The position numbers and the translations under genes were made by a program. Shown here piece after piece: positions 12,537 through 25,054 of a DNA stretch of 64,000 nt. Below the pieces are notes generated by a model that was not told the DNA's origin, made no database searches, and was given only the letters and a program-made list of their open reading frames with translations. Source of the stretch: Marchantia polymorpha subsp. ruderalis (taxonomy: Eukaryota; Streptophyta; Marchantiopsida; Marchantiales; Marchantiaceae). The stretch covers positions 3,846,501 through 3,910,500 of the forward strand of contig AP031353.1 in the NCBI GenBank assembly GCA_037833965.1, given 5' to 3'. How positions within the stretch are numbered: the stretch's first letter is position 1; each line of letters starts with the position of its first letter.

Positions 12537-15500
12537 TCTCACTGTATTACCGGCCGCTCACTATTTTATTGCTCCAGACAGACGAAGAATGTTACGTGAG
12601 CTCATGGACAAATGAGCACGCTAACACTCGGGGGATCCACAGATCTACGCTCGAGCTCTCTAGACACTGGTCCCGCAGGCAGATGATTTTCAAAGACCGG
12701 GGGCTGTAAAGTTGACGAAGACGGATTCTCATGCCACAAAGGGCGAACTACAATGGCATGCATGCAGTGATACCGCAAGGAGCCAAGGGAGACTGAACTT
12801 TCATGACGTCCAGCGCTAGCAGCACTCGTTGGAGCTATGGGCTCCTAGCCTAGCGTCGTTGATTTATTCCTTCATAATAATACACTAGCGTATATGCACA
12901 GCACAGAGAGTACGGCTTGATTCTCGGCCCCACCCCCACCAGACAGAGCGTCAGAAAGCTTTGGTGGGATGGAGCGAGTTATGGACGACTGGATCCCTTT
13001 TTTAATCTGATGCCAGAAGCCAAGGTTTCATGCCCCATATTCCCATGGTACTTTCAGCGTCTCAAAGGTGGAGCTCCTTCCAGTCACAGCGTTATACTTG
13101 CCCTTTGCTCAGGGGACACAGCACGCTAAGAATTGCTTCGACAGGAGACAATCCACGTCGGAGTCGCTTTGGATCAGTTTAACTTAGGCTGCGAGATTTT
13201 TGTGTCTTCAAAGAACCAAGTCGCTGCTGGTCTGGTGTCCACCTTCGGTCCTCGGCGTTATCTCAATGAAAAGCAACGAGAGATTTGACAGTAAAAGTAG
13301 GCCTCAACGACGCATTATCATGAAACCAACAACCAATAAATGGAGCTCCACAATTTACTTTATTGAACGAGGTCACTGGAACATAGCCTAAGGGCTGCAT
13401 CCAGACACCAATCCCGATTTTACTGATTCTAATCATCAGTCGATGATGAAGCAGTTGTTTTGGCCCTCCCCGAGTTGACCCTCCCGATTTGCTAGCTCTG
13501 CTCTGGCAGACTGAGTTCTATGGATGGCTGCCCATGCCATATACTAAACGGTTGGATTTCCAAGATGACTCTGCGAATGGTTATGCTCTACTGTATCAGA
13601 CCGGACGCGCAAGCTTTTAGAGAATCGGTCCACAGAATGAAATCATCGATTGCTCTCTCACTCATGGTGCTTTAATCACCCCGGACTGGCATTCGTTGAC
13701 GAAGCTCTCTACCGCACTCAGAGTCGACGCTTTGTTTGATCAGCTAACTTACGTACGATTTACTACTCTCGAAGCAGAGGAAGGTTTTTCCCCGCTTTAC
13801 GGCATCTTGCAGCAGTCACATTCGCCCTGGACTGATGACAGTAACGCCAGAGGTTTCGTGAGGCACTGGGTCTGTAGATCGAGCCACATTTGCCCTCAAT
13901 GATATCCACCCAGATCGGGAAGCAAGTTGTCGAGAGCATTCTCGATAACTTTACTAGACTTTGGAGCGACGAGCAGTATATTGCCAATTTTAGAGACGAT
14001 ATGGACTGTCCATTAGACTGGTTCGAGAAAACAACAACACGTAAAATCCAATTGGAGCAGCTGTTACAATGCAGGGAACCGGTTCAGAAACTATGGCGAA
14101 GGACACGTCGATGAGAGACGTCTTACTGCAGAAGACAGAACATGAACACGAGCAGGGATATGACATACCCACAATAATACCCACAGGGCTGCAGTTGTTG
14201 AAGTTCGTCTGTTTGTGGTAAGCCATCCCATCGCATCCCATCCAATCCCATGCCTGACTGGCCAGCCCTACCAGCTTTTTCCTGGCATATTTGGGGAGAG
14301 TCCCACCCGTGTAAGGACTTGTCCTCGAGCTGGAAAGCAAGCATGTTCCTCTGCTAGATGTCTACGACAGGCACTTGTATCCAAGACATGCCGGAAAGGT
14401 GGCCAAAGTTCCCGCTTTCCAGGGCAGGATGAGAACGAGCCAAGGCCATAATACAGTAGTGACAGTAGTGGCGAGCTCTTCTACAGTAGCTGGAGGCAGT
14501 GGGCACTTCCAAATTTGACGTTGGGAGGTCCTACCCCGACGAAAGTGTTTCCGGCGTCTGGGTTCATGGCTGCCCTACGGAGCATGTGGCAGGCGTCATG
14601 ACATTTCAATCCATGTCGCATTTCTTTCACCAACTCAAAAGGCTCATTCCGATTCTCGAGTATGCACTCGTTTTGCACCTCTGTGCTTGAGGCCGAGAAT
14701 TTGCAGTCTGCTATGGAGGTAAAACTCCAATCCGAACACAGCTGTTGCCACCAAAAAGCACCAAAGTGCCAATGCCCAGAGGTCTCATGTCTCGGCCATC
14801 TGAGTGGAGTTGGATCCTGTGGCCCAAAATTCAATTTGGCCCACTGTTGGTGAAAGCAATCATTTCACAAAAGCAGTTAGGGCATCTCGTCAATATCCCC
14901 CAAAGCTATGCGAGATGTCGTCTCTCCGTGGGCCCTCGGCCACTGTCACCATCCGGCAGCCCACTCAGTCACTCCCTCCCTCACTCGGTGCAAGCTAATA
15001 AGCTGCTGTTAACGACAGACTCTCAAGACGAACTATTGAGTGGACTCTCAGTTGCTCGTCACAGTATATTATCAAATTAACTGTCCTAACCGGGACCACA
15101 GAAATTCAATCATTGAGCAATTGCCAATGGGCAGCTGAGCCGACTACGACCGGGAAGTTTGAATCCGCACATTGTTTAAGCAAATATCTGCGGCTCAGAA
15201 AGTAATTTCTCATAAACTGAAAAATAAGATTCTAAGTCGTATAAGAATCCATGGCGACGCGTAGAGCTCTTACTGTGGCCAAATCGAGTAGTTTTCTGTT
15301 GTCGATTAACAAAATACGTCTGCCGAGACGAGAACACTGCTCCAATCTGAGACAGAATCAATGAATATGCCGTTGTACGTACGGGTAGGTGTACGATGAT
15401 CGTACATCACGGCTTCGGATTCTCGGCACCTTTCTCACTGTTGCGTCAACCAAAATCCACTTGAGCTGAGCTCGCACTTTGGCTGGCCAGGCACGAAAGG

Positions 15501-16801
15501 TGTCGTTCGAAGGTTACATGTGGAAGGAAGGACGTCGTGTACGCGTCGATGCTACCCATACTCTCTCTGTTCATGCTTTCTCGATGCGCCACTAGCTGGC
15601 ATGAGCTCGACAGGTGCTGAAGGTCCGATGTAGCCTTTTGCCTGAACAGTTTGTTTGTCAGAGAGCTGAATCAGACTCTATGGGGAGCTCGGGTAAGTAC
15701 ATCATGTGGCAGATGTTCTTCACCTATCGATGGATCGGGCAAAAGCAGACTATTCTCTATCCTGTGTAGGCTCGCTCTGGTCAAACGAGGTCGTTCGGTC
15801 TGAAAAAGCCACGGTGCAATCTTTTGCACCGATCTTGTTAGGGAATGCAGGTGAAAAGTTGCCCAGATGCATATATAATAACGAGAGATACTCCTCTACA
15901 ATCAACGCGGTGGAGATGAAAACTGCCAGGGGAGCTGCTGCTTGGGTCCCGAGCACATGTACATGTATCAAGAAATTCCGGATGTGGTTGGATCTTTGGA
16001 ATCCGATGGAGGATTGCTTGGGTCTGTAGTAAATTTATCATCGTACGCCATAGTGGTTGTCACAGTGCTGGACAATCAATGTGTTATGATTGAGCCAAAT
16101 ATCTTACACTCGATTCGAGGGCGTGCGCTCGTACCTGTATCAATTTCACAGAGCAGGAAGAGCAACTCTGCTTTCTGTTTGTTCTCGGCCTTGCTTCGCA
16201 GATATTTGAAGGCACTAACATAAATCTCACTGCAGAAGTCAAACGATGGTAATGATAGTCATTGACAGAGCACCTGAAAAGAACGCTGGATTGTCAGCAA
16301 GTATAAACTCTGTAATCAGACTGAACAAAGTTTAAGCTAAAATTAATTGGATTCTCCTACTCATGAAATCCAACATGTCGAGAACTCACGATCTCGTGCT
16401 CTTCTTTCTCCCTACTGCTATCGATGGAGATAGCTTGCGCTCAACCGGGACACCATTATGGTGGAGTGCAATCAATCAGTTAATGACCCTAGCTTAACGC
16501 AGTTTTCGGTACGCTCGTTGACTCGAGCAGTGGAGCTCTGCTTTGTAGCTACTCTGAAACCGAGTGAACAAAGGAGCTTCCATCATGCTGGTGGTATCTC
16601 GAGGCCATGCATCACCCAACGTTGCTGGTTGTTTTACAGAATCACTTGCCCTCTGAAGGTAAAATCCTCCATTTCACTTTCAGGTCTTTAAGCCTGGGCC
16701 AGAATACTGTGTCTTTCGAATTTCATGTGTTCAATCATCACTGCGTACAATGTAGTCGAGAAATAATGTTCGATCACGTTCGAGAGCAATTTTTAGAAAT
16801 G

Positions 16802-17342
16802 TCAGGCCTCTGACTGATGTTTCAGATACTCTGATTCTCTTTCTCCATTGACCACACCTTGCAGTGTCCTCTCTGAATCTTGTGGCCCTTGCCGTCGACG
16901 GGAATTTCCTTCATTACGATTTCTTAGGTACTCCGATGCGAAGAACCTTCCCACAGAAAACTTTGTGAGCTCGTTGCCTTCTTCGGTCATGGAGAATGTG
17001 GACTTTCGTACATGAATCCAGATAGTCCAGCTAGCGTCCGAATTGGAAAAGGCCAATTTGTATTTGATCTCGAGATGGTTCACTAAAGGCAACGATTTAC
17101 GAATATACGATGTCCTGTGGACCAGGCGAGATCACAGAGTTTGTCACTTAACATCATGATCACATCGGCAGAAATCAGATAAATTTGGTTTCAGGGTGAC
17201 GGTGAGGTGCACACAACCCTCAAGTTTATACGGCGAAGATGAAAAGCACAAAGGGAACGTCACTTTCCTGAATGTACTTCCGAAATGATAATTCATGAGG
17301 CCTGTTGCACCTGCAGGGATTCCCGAAAGAGAATCTTTTTAT
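16802..17342 (-). pseudogene. Disrupted coding remnants, possibly one decayed gene
   Basis: Three minus-strand pieces read like protein. 17,342-17,155 contains ATGLMNYHFGSTFRKVTFPL and ends at TGA. About 17,106-16,930 contains KYKLAFSNSDASWTIW and TKFSVGRFFASEY. About 16,930-16,830, in a frame shifted by one base, contains IVMKEIPVDGKGHK and ends QSI-stop. The second and third pieces join if one base is added or removed near TACCTAAGAAATC. The tail faintly resembles the end of PP2/Nictaba-type lectins (inference, weak). No complete reading or convincing set of splice sites was found. Confidence 0.3.
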
Positions 17343-17923
17343 GGCTCTTCGAGTTCTAGAATCTGTACACCAACACTCTTACAGTAGACCTTGACTGGAA
17401 AGCACACGGTGATCTACGACTTTGACATTGTGCGCTGACAGTGATGAAGCATGACCACAAATGCATGTTCACTGGTGGATGAGGAAACGATCACAGATCC
17501 GAAAGTCAAAATAGATAGATGTGGATATCTCGAATTTCCAACTTCCACCGAGTGTGGGTACTTCTATCTCTCGTAACTTGCTCCTGTCAGAATGAATCTC
17601 CAGGAAATTGGATAGCACCTGGTGATAAAATAAGAAGCCCCCGGATTCTGGTCAAGCGAGCGAAAAACACCAGGGCTCTCTCTCAAGAGCACTGACGCCA
17701 AAGGGGCAGCCAGCCACACTCAATAAAATGAGATGTGGTTCAGATCTTCTAGACTAGTGGCCTCGAAAAAGCCCATCACATTATTAGCAGGACCTCTTTT
17801 GAAATCGATAGCCATGGAATACAGGGCAGCCCGACATGAGTCTCCCTCCACTCCAGTTCCACTTTCTCCTCCCCCCAAAAGCTTTTCGAAATTTCAGAAC
17901 GGATTGATTTATCTCGCTGCATG

Positions 17924-18184
17924 TCAGAGCAGCACCTGCACCAGGGTGTGCGGATCGAGGCGAGAAAGTTTTTCCTGATGATTAAAGCTAATCTGGTAGC
18001 GGACGGGTGGAACAGATAAAGCCCTCCTCGCACTACTGTTTCCATAAAGTGTGGATGTACGCGAGTGCAAACCGAGGACCAGCGAACCAACCACGGCCTC
18101 CAGCTGACATCGCTCTCTCTCGGACTTGACGACCATGATTCTGAGAACGACATCTCGCTCACCAAAAGCCATCACGCACTCCAC
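17924..18184 (-). other. Open frame upstream of the decayed pieces, possible exon
   Basis: An 86-codon ATG frame on the minus strand, with a plausible donor (CAG followed by GTGCTG) near its end. It lies upstream of, and in the same direction as, the disrupted pieces at 16.8-17.3 kb. I recognise no domain. The reading could be the first exon of that locus or chance. Confidence 0.2.
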
Positions 18185-20440
18185 TATCGCACTGAGCTAA
18201 TAAACTCTTGAGCCAGATATTATTATTATCCAGGGAAAACGACTTCACATCGTCTACGACCCAACACCAAATTTGTCAAAATACTCGTGGCATGCTGTGC
18301 TCCAAGAGTGCTTACCTCCACACATGGTGCTCGGAGTCATCAAAGTGTCCTAGCGGGGACATCTCGTAGCAAGCGACTTCACATCCGACCTCATTCGCCA
18401 GAAAATTGGTTCCTGAATCTCACGACAAAGGCAAAAAGTCAAAGTAGTTGTACATCTGAAACGTATGTGCCCAAGATGTGGTCCTACGTACATGTTGCTG
18501 CGAGTATATCCGTCGGACTTTCAGAGAGCGAGAGAGGTTCGATTGTGTTTTTTGGTTTCACCTAGACGACTTTGGTTTGTTCATATGCCTGACAGCAAGC
18601 CATGTTGGCCACGACACGGTAGGTCCCATCCAGTCCATTCTCAGAGTGGGTCCGGATGCTTAGCACACCTTCAAATTTAACCAGACATCTCGGAAACAAA
18701 TATCTTGTCTCCGAGGGGTGGAGCTAAGTGACAAGGTGGCGCCTTGTGGTATGAGAACATGCGGAGGTGGGAAGGAATGATACGTATAGCTGTATATTCT
18801 TCCGCACTCCGCATTCAGCGTTACGGAATGTTAAGAATGTTTTACGCAGAACAATCGCTCGAGCAGTCCGACGATTGATGCAGAGGAGAATGATTGATTC
18901 ATTCATTAAAATATTCAACGTGTGAGTTAGCATCACAATGGAACTCTGAACGTCCAAGTTCAGAGCATGTATCGGGCAAGGCAGTCGATGACGACAAACC
19001 ATGGAGTAGTGGTTTTATTCGTATAGGACGGTTGCTAACGAGCTGAGCTGACGTGTTGTTCTCTCGAATGTGCCAAGCCCTGCAATTTGGGCAATGTGTG
19101 TGCTTCATCTTCCAGCTTTCTGCCTTCTACTTTTACGAAGTCGGTGCTATGAACTGCATTCCTCAGATTCCCTCGCACGAGTACTGTAATAGTACTGTAA
19201 GTGGAGCTTTTCTCACTACGTAAGAATCTGATGTACCTTTAGTTTTTTATGGAGTTCATCAGCGGAAAGCTTTTGACTACAAAGATGACAACCTAGATGA
19301 CGATGGTGTGTGTTCATGACAAGGCATATGTTGAGTTACTAAAATGTACTTGCTTAATGTGAGGTTGTAGCTTCGTTGTCGGCTTGTCGACATTGTTTTG
19401 ATTCGCTTCAGTTTTGGTGTAGGAAAGGATACGGATCCTATGGTATACTGGCCAAGGCCCCCAACTCAACTGGCAGGTGCTACCATCGAACAGTGAGCAC
19501 AAAATTAGTCCACTGGATGCAACTTGGTTATGTGTTCTAAATCCCCTTATGACATATCACACGCGGACCCTCGACACATCTTAGAAGTGATAACTGGAAC
19601 CGGTCTGATGATTCTTCTTTTGAAGAGAGAGGCATGTTGAGGTCGAGGAATTGGAAATCTCCGCTGAGTTTTGTTGGGCCTATTTTGCGTTGACGTGTAT
19701 GGTCATTTTCCCTTATTCATATCATTTTAATACTCTATCGTGCAATGTGTTCCCAGATTTTATGATACCCCTTTGAAAAGATCTCATGATGCTAATGATT
19801 TGCGTTGACTTCAGTTCTCTCGTGGGTTCTTGATCCTTTTTTCTTATATGGTTTCCCTCCTAGTTTTCAGCCTCGTGTGTCACCGATGTCCTTATATAAT
19901 ATATGAGAGAAATATGCATGGGACAGCAGGGATTTGTTGAATTATCGTGAAGTAGTTTTCTGTACCTTCTACTCCATCATGCACGTAAGAGATGCGGGTT
20001 GAGTAAAGTTTGAGATTTTTGTTGACCTTTCTTACGAAAATATTACAGCTTCAAAATTTGCCGCCGTTGAAAGTCATCGACCTTGTGGAACTCATGCTTA
20101 TATTTTTCTACAAAGCTACTAGTCTGCACGAACCTTTTTATGTGGTGATCATTATGAAAGTCCAACGTAAATCCGGAGGCAAATATATCGTTCTGAAGAA
20201 ATTCACTTAGATATTATTTTCTTGCCACTACTAGACGACCAATAAATGCCATAGACGATCGCGACGAATTGCTTGCACGAAGCTTTTATGAAACTGTACT
20301 TACAAGGTGCATTTCTCGTGGCCAAGGAATAAATCGGGAAGGTGCACCAACAACAACAACAACAAACCGAAGATGCACGCTGAGGGCATGAAGTTGTGTC
20401 ATATTACATTTAGAGTTGATCCAGATCTCGTGTTTCTTGC

Positions 20441-20692
20441 CTTCAAGTTGGTATCCTATAATGTATAGAGTTATGTTCTTAATTTAAAAGAATGGGACAA
20501 TTTCCTTCAAGTTGGTAATCTACAATGTTTAGATTTATGTTCCTAATTTAAAGAATGGGAAAATTGCCTTCAAGTTGATATTCTATAATGTTTAGAATTA
20601 TGTTCCTAAATTTAAAGAATGGGGGAATTGCCTTCAAGTTGGTATTCTATAATGGTTAGAGTTATGTTCCTAATATTAAAGAGTGGGAGAAT
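20441..20692. repeat. Tandem repeat, 63-64 bp x 4
   Basis: Each unit begins CTTCAAGTTG (20,441; 20,505; 20,568; 20,632), then has an ATAATGTTTAGA-type block, TTATGTTCCTAA and AAAGAATGGG. Copies differ by a few substitutions and single-base indels. Confidence 0.9.
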
Positions 20693-22490
20693 GGGCCACG
20701 CATCCGATCACAATGGAAGAAAAATCTGAACGAAAAAGAGCAAGGGCCCAAATAAATGAAGCACAGAGGGAAAGAGAAGATGTAATGTGGTTAGTGAAGT
20801 GGAAATCTCTCCCTCCTCCTTAGAGAAACACTGTCCTCACAGAAGAAAGAGTTTTACGCTCGACTGACAAGCAGAAAGACGAAAAGAAAAGTAGAAAAAT
20901 CACTCTCTTACAGCGATTTGTATAGCTCTAGAAATCTTACAAAAAAAACGAGGGTGTTCAAATCTTAACCAATAGTCAACGAGTAGAGCCAAACCGTATT
21001 CCAAGTCAAATCCATGATATAAGAGGTAGCTGCGTAGAGCTCTAGAATTATGAATTGGGCATTCGAATATGATCTCATATAAGTTCATATAAGTTCAAAC
21101 TTGAGCCGAAACGCACAAAAAGTCATTTCGACGATATTGTAGGTTCTGTACTTGGATGATGTAGAAGCGGGACCAAGTGATTTATCAAAAAGGATGGGGA
21201 GGCCCATTTAAGCACGACATTGATGAAAACAAAACGTTGAACACGGCCTAGTCTCAAAAGAGCCGAGCAAAAACTGTATTTTTTATTGCACCTAACAAAT
21301 TAAAAATCATAGATCAGACGCTGGTGCATAAAGAGCATGAGTGTGGGAATCGGCATCACTTAGAAGATTGCACTAGGTAGTGTTCTATGTCTCCAACTTC
21401 CTATCAACTTCCATATCTCCACAAAGTCCTATATAGGAAATCCAAATTTGCGTACTTAGTATAAGTCTGAGGTACGATATATGACAACATCTTCATAGAT
21501 TTTTTGTAATTTGGTTTCCAGTCAAATCGCTTATAATAATCAAGGTAATGCAAAGAGTGAATCGAGTGAGTTTAATAGCTTATCTTCTTTGTTAACAATA
21601 CATGTCCAAGTTTATCGATGGACTAGTAATAATGAAATTTTAATTTCAAAACTAGTACATTTTCCATATGTTTTTCATCTATCATAATAGTATACGTTAT
21701 ACGCTAAAACTGAATGAATACATCTCTAAAAAAAATAAAATGCTGATGATTATATACAACATATGTGGAAAGTCATCTGTAGAACTCTCTGTAGTGTAAG
21801 ACATATATTTCTTATCACAAGGTACATCCCTTTAAATACATAGCGATGACAAGACTTTTTGCAATTAAATTATTTTTTCAGATATTAAAATATATTAAAT
21901 AATGATTTAAAACGTATAAATATGTTATTAAAATATTTATATAATTTTTTAATTTAATCAAGAAAATATAATACAAATCTTGATTTGGATAATTATTTTC
22001 TCAAAATCAATAGAGCAAAATTAACTAGATCAATTATTAATGATGAATTAATAACTGTGGATCAATTATTTTCTCAAAATCAACGCTCCCACTCTATAGA
22101 GCAAATAAGTAGGTTATCAATACATGGCTGACGGTGGCCGAATGGGGTCCCATGGGGTAAATTGAAACCTGTCGGTCCGTTCAAGAGGTTTGAGTTTCCA
22201 AGGGTCCATCAAGCAAATTTCTCCTGTAATTTGGAAGATATACATATAAACATGTAAAGCTCACTAGAAGAAGAAAAAGATATGGGAGCATCCACGTGAT
22301 TTGAGTGTGTAGGTGTGTCGGCTGTCGTTTACGTGGCGGTTAGCCATGGCGAGCAGCAGCCGTGACAACCAGAGCTGGGCTCACGCCTTGGAGCAGGAAG
22401 ATGTGGCATTGGCCCGGTCGGGCTGCAGCATTAAATTCTAGAGGCCATCGAGCAAATTCAGAAAATATTTAAAGTTTTCTAACAGTAAAT

Positions 22491-22943
22491 ATGTCTTCTT
22501 CGGCTCCTGGAAAAAGACTGCAGAAGAAACACTCCTGGAATGAGGAAGAAGCAAAGACCGAAATTCAATTCCCCTTCTGGTAAGTATTCTTACAGGACAA
22601 AATTTTGTTGCAGAGTGAAGAATGCCAAATCTCGTTGAGGAGGGCCCTCGACGCGTACCTGGCCGCTTTATTCCAGCTGTGCTCCGCTTGAGATTTTCTC
22701 CACGAGCTTATCTTGAGCTCGCAACATTGATTGCATCGTCGAAGAGGTAAGCCGCAAGTTCCAGAAGAGGTCAAGATGACCTTCGCCTTTGTGTTGGAGG
22801 AGAGGATGTAGGGGATCGGCCCGTCAAAAGCGCATTCCGGTTCGGAAGTGAATCCTCAAATGTCAAGCGCAAGTACAAACAAGAAGAAAGCCTTCGGTGT
22901 CAGGAAAGGCAGCACACCGAAAAAGATTCGCGTCTAAACTCTT
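22491..22943 (+). other. Short open frames of uncertain coding status
   Basis: An ATG frame at 22,491 runs 30 codons (MSSSAPGKRLQKK...) into a TGG-TAA where GTAAGT would be a good splice donor. A second frame starts ATG at 22,622 and runs 42 codons to a TAA at 22,748, then continues open in the same frame to 22,943. No domain is recognised. A transcript here is possible but the nearest acceptors would make introns too short. Confidence 0.2.
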
Positions 22944-25054
22944 GACAGTCAATGGGTGAAAGAAGTTCCAGAAGGCACGTAAAACGACCGATAATCTAAC
23001 CAAGTTGATCGATGCCCGAAAATTCCGCACACTCGACTCGGTTAACTTCCTTCGACTAGTTCTCCGAGCGCTAACCCAATGTTTAGACTTCAGCCTCCCC
23101 CGAACTCTGACAAAATCTCGACACAACGCAGTTAAACCTTCCTGCAGTGGTCCCTTGTCGATCAACTCTCCGATGGCCGCCGTGCCTTCTCCGTCCATTC
23201 ATTCCAGCTCTTCAATTTCGCCAAGCCCCACCAGAAAACGAGAGCAGCCCTCGACGTCCAGACTGGAGGACTGAACGACAGTTTCGTCACTCGAACGCCG
23301 AATCGATCACAATCCTCCGCATAACGTCCACTAATGCCCGTCGCAGGTGGGGGTGCAATGACTGATCCAGCCGGTCAGTTACACGACGAGCAGCTCTAGA
23401 GTTTGATTCTGTGAAGCCGGTCGACGGTGGAAGGTCCCGGGAAAGGCCGGTAACCGGTGCGTCGTCGGGAAGGACAGGTGTCTTAGCGTAGCCACCGGGT
23501 GACCGACTAATCAGGCAGTGGGGCTGCTGGGGCCGGGGGGCTGAGGGAGGCTCCGAAATTTTCTGAGTGGCGCCATCGCCAGCGGCGAGCATTGGCTGCG
23601 ACGAGCTCGTTCGTGTCACGAGGCCAGCGCAAATTCAGCTCCGCGATTGTTTGCGGCTGCTCGTTGGAGAGGGCATTAACTGTGGGAGGCGGGGGGGTTC
23701 GTATCTCGGCGCGGCGATCGGCATGCAATTGCGGCCATGATCATCAGCAAGTGAATGTTTGATGCTCACCGCAGTAGCAGCAGCAGCAGCAGCATCAGCA
23801 GGTACAATCAATGTGTTTGTCCGATCCGACACAGTCCTCACCAGCGCCAGGAATCGCAAGCGTTTGTTCCACCTTAAACCCCCGGGTCGCTGCCTGGAAG
23901 ATCGAACTTCGGGCTCGTGTGTTCCGAGTTCGATCGTCCGTTCTCTCGCCCTGCCTCCGGACGTCGCTCTCCTGGAGGCCTTGAACGAAGGTCAGTCAGT
24001 CGGTCCGTCCGTGGGTCTGATGATTTTCCTTGTCATTAGCGATCGTGATTTCGAGTCTTGCTAGCCCGTACGTGCAGAATTTTTATTGCCACGATAAAGC
24101 AGTCGCACGGGGTGGCAACTTGTGCAGAATTGCATGTTCAGTGTTCATAGAATCGTACCTTTGCTTTGCTTGTTCTCTCTCTCTCTTCCATGCCTTTGAG
24201 ACGCAGATGAGTGTGACGAAGGAAGGCGAGGCAGCAGCCTCAGCCAATTGCATGCACTGCAATCACTTGCTTATATATGCATGCTACGGATTATAGAATC
24301 TCGGAATCCACTGCGAAAGGCAAGGTTTCTTCTTCTTCTTTTGTCCTCGCTGATTGCAGCTGTGGCGTGATGTAGGGGCGAGAAGCGACTTGCGATTCTC
24401 GGATGCTACGGTCTGCATCAACATCTGCCCTCTCTTTGGCGTGGCGGCTCCGCATGCGAAACTGTCACATGCTGGGAATGTAGCCCAAATTTAGCCAGTT
24501 GGAGTCCCGATTGAGCTCAAATCTTTACTCTTTTCTCGCACAAAAGTGAAAAAGTTGTCTTCTCAGATCGAATACGAGAGAGAGGTGACTTGAGCTCCCG
24601 CGGACCTCGAGAAACACGTTTCCTGCACTTGATAGATCTCGATATTCTGCCGCCGGAGCTAGGCAATCAGTACTAGTCTAGTTCTCAGACCAAACCCCTC
24701 CAAAAGCCTGCAGCAGGAGAGCAGCAGGCCAATAGAGAGGCTCGAACCTAGCAAGCTCGCAGCAGCTAGTTTAAAAAGGAAGTCCTTTGCAGGATCGTTG
24801 GAAGAACTCGTTCAATCCGAGGAGCTTCAGTCATGAGTCGGCTTCCGTAAGATAGAGACCGAGTGATCGCAAGTCCAGGGGTTTTCTACCCCGTCCATAC
24901 AGCTTGAGGCTTGGAGCTCAACAGGCCGAGAGGGGACAATACAGCAGCAAGCACTCTGAGTGAGGTCTTGGGCCTGCAGCACGAGCGAGGAATCCCATCA
25001 CAGTTAACAACAATCATCCTGTTTTCCTCGATCCCCGGCGAATAAAAAACGAAA
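22944..25054. other. GC-richer region upstream of the second GT34 gene
   Basis: About 23.0-24.0 kb is clearly more GC-rich than the surroundings, with a short AGC repeat near 23,772-23,800. It could hold the promoter and long 5' UTR of the GT34 gene at 25,055. A TATA-like TTTAAAAAGG lies at about 24,771. I see no protein domain. Confidence 0.35.

Larger units (their letters stand above)
11885..22490. other. Long intergenic region
   Basis: 10.6 kb without a gene I can support. Just upstream of the GT34 start (minus sense) there is a GA-rich tract (CT on the + strand, about 12,503-12,536), possibly promoter-associated. Stop-broken coding-like pieces at 16.8-18.2 kb and a 64-bp tandem repeat at 20.44-20.69 kb are listed separately. 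21.4-22.1 kb is strongly AT-rich. ORFs of up to 178 codons around 12.0-12.5 kb show no recognisable domain. Confidence 0.5.

Noticed and set aside
22491..22580. MSSSAPG start as a third HMA-type first exon
   Set aside because: It resembles MMSSAPG of the first HMA gene, but no YDGYDP exon or HMA domain follows.
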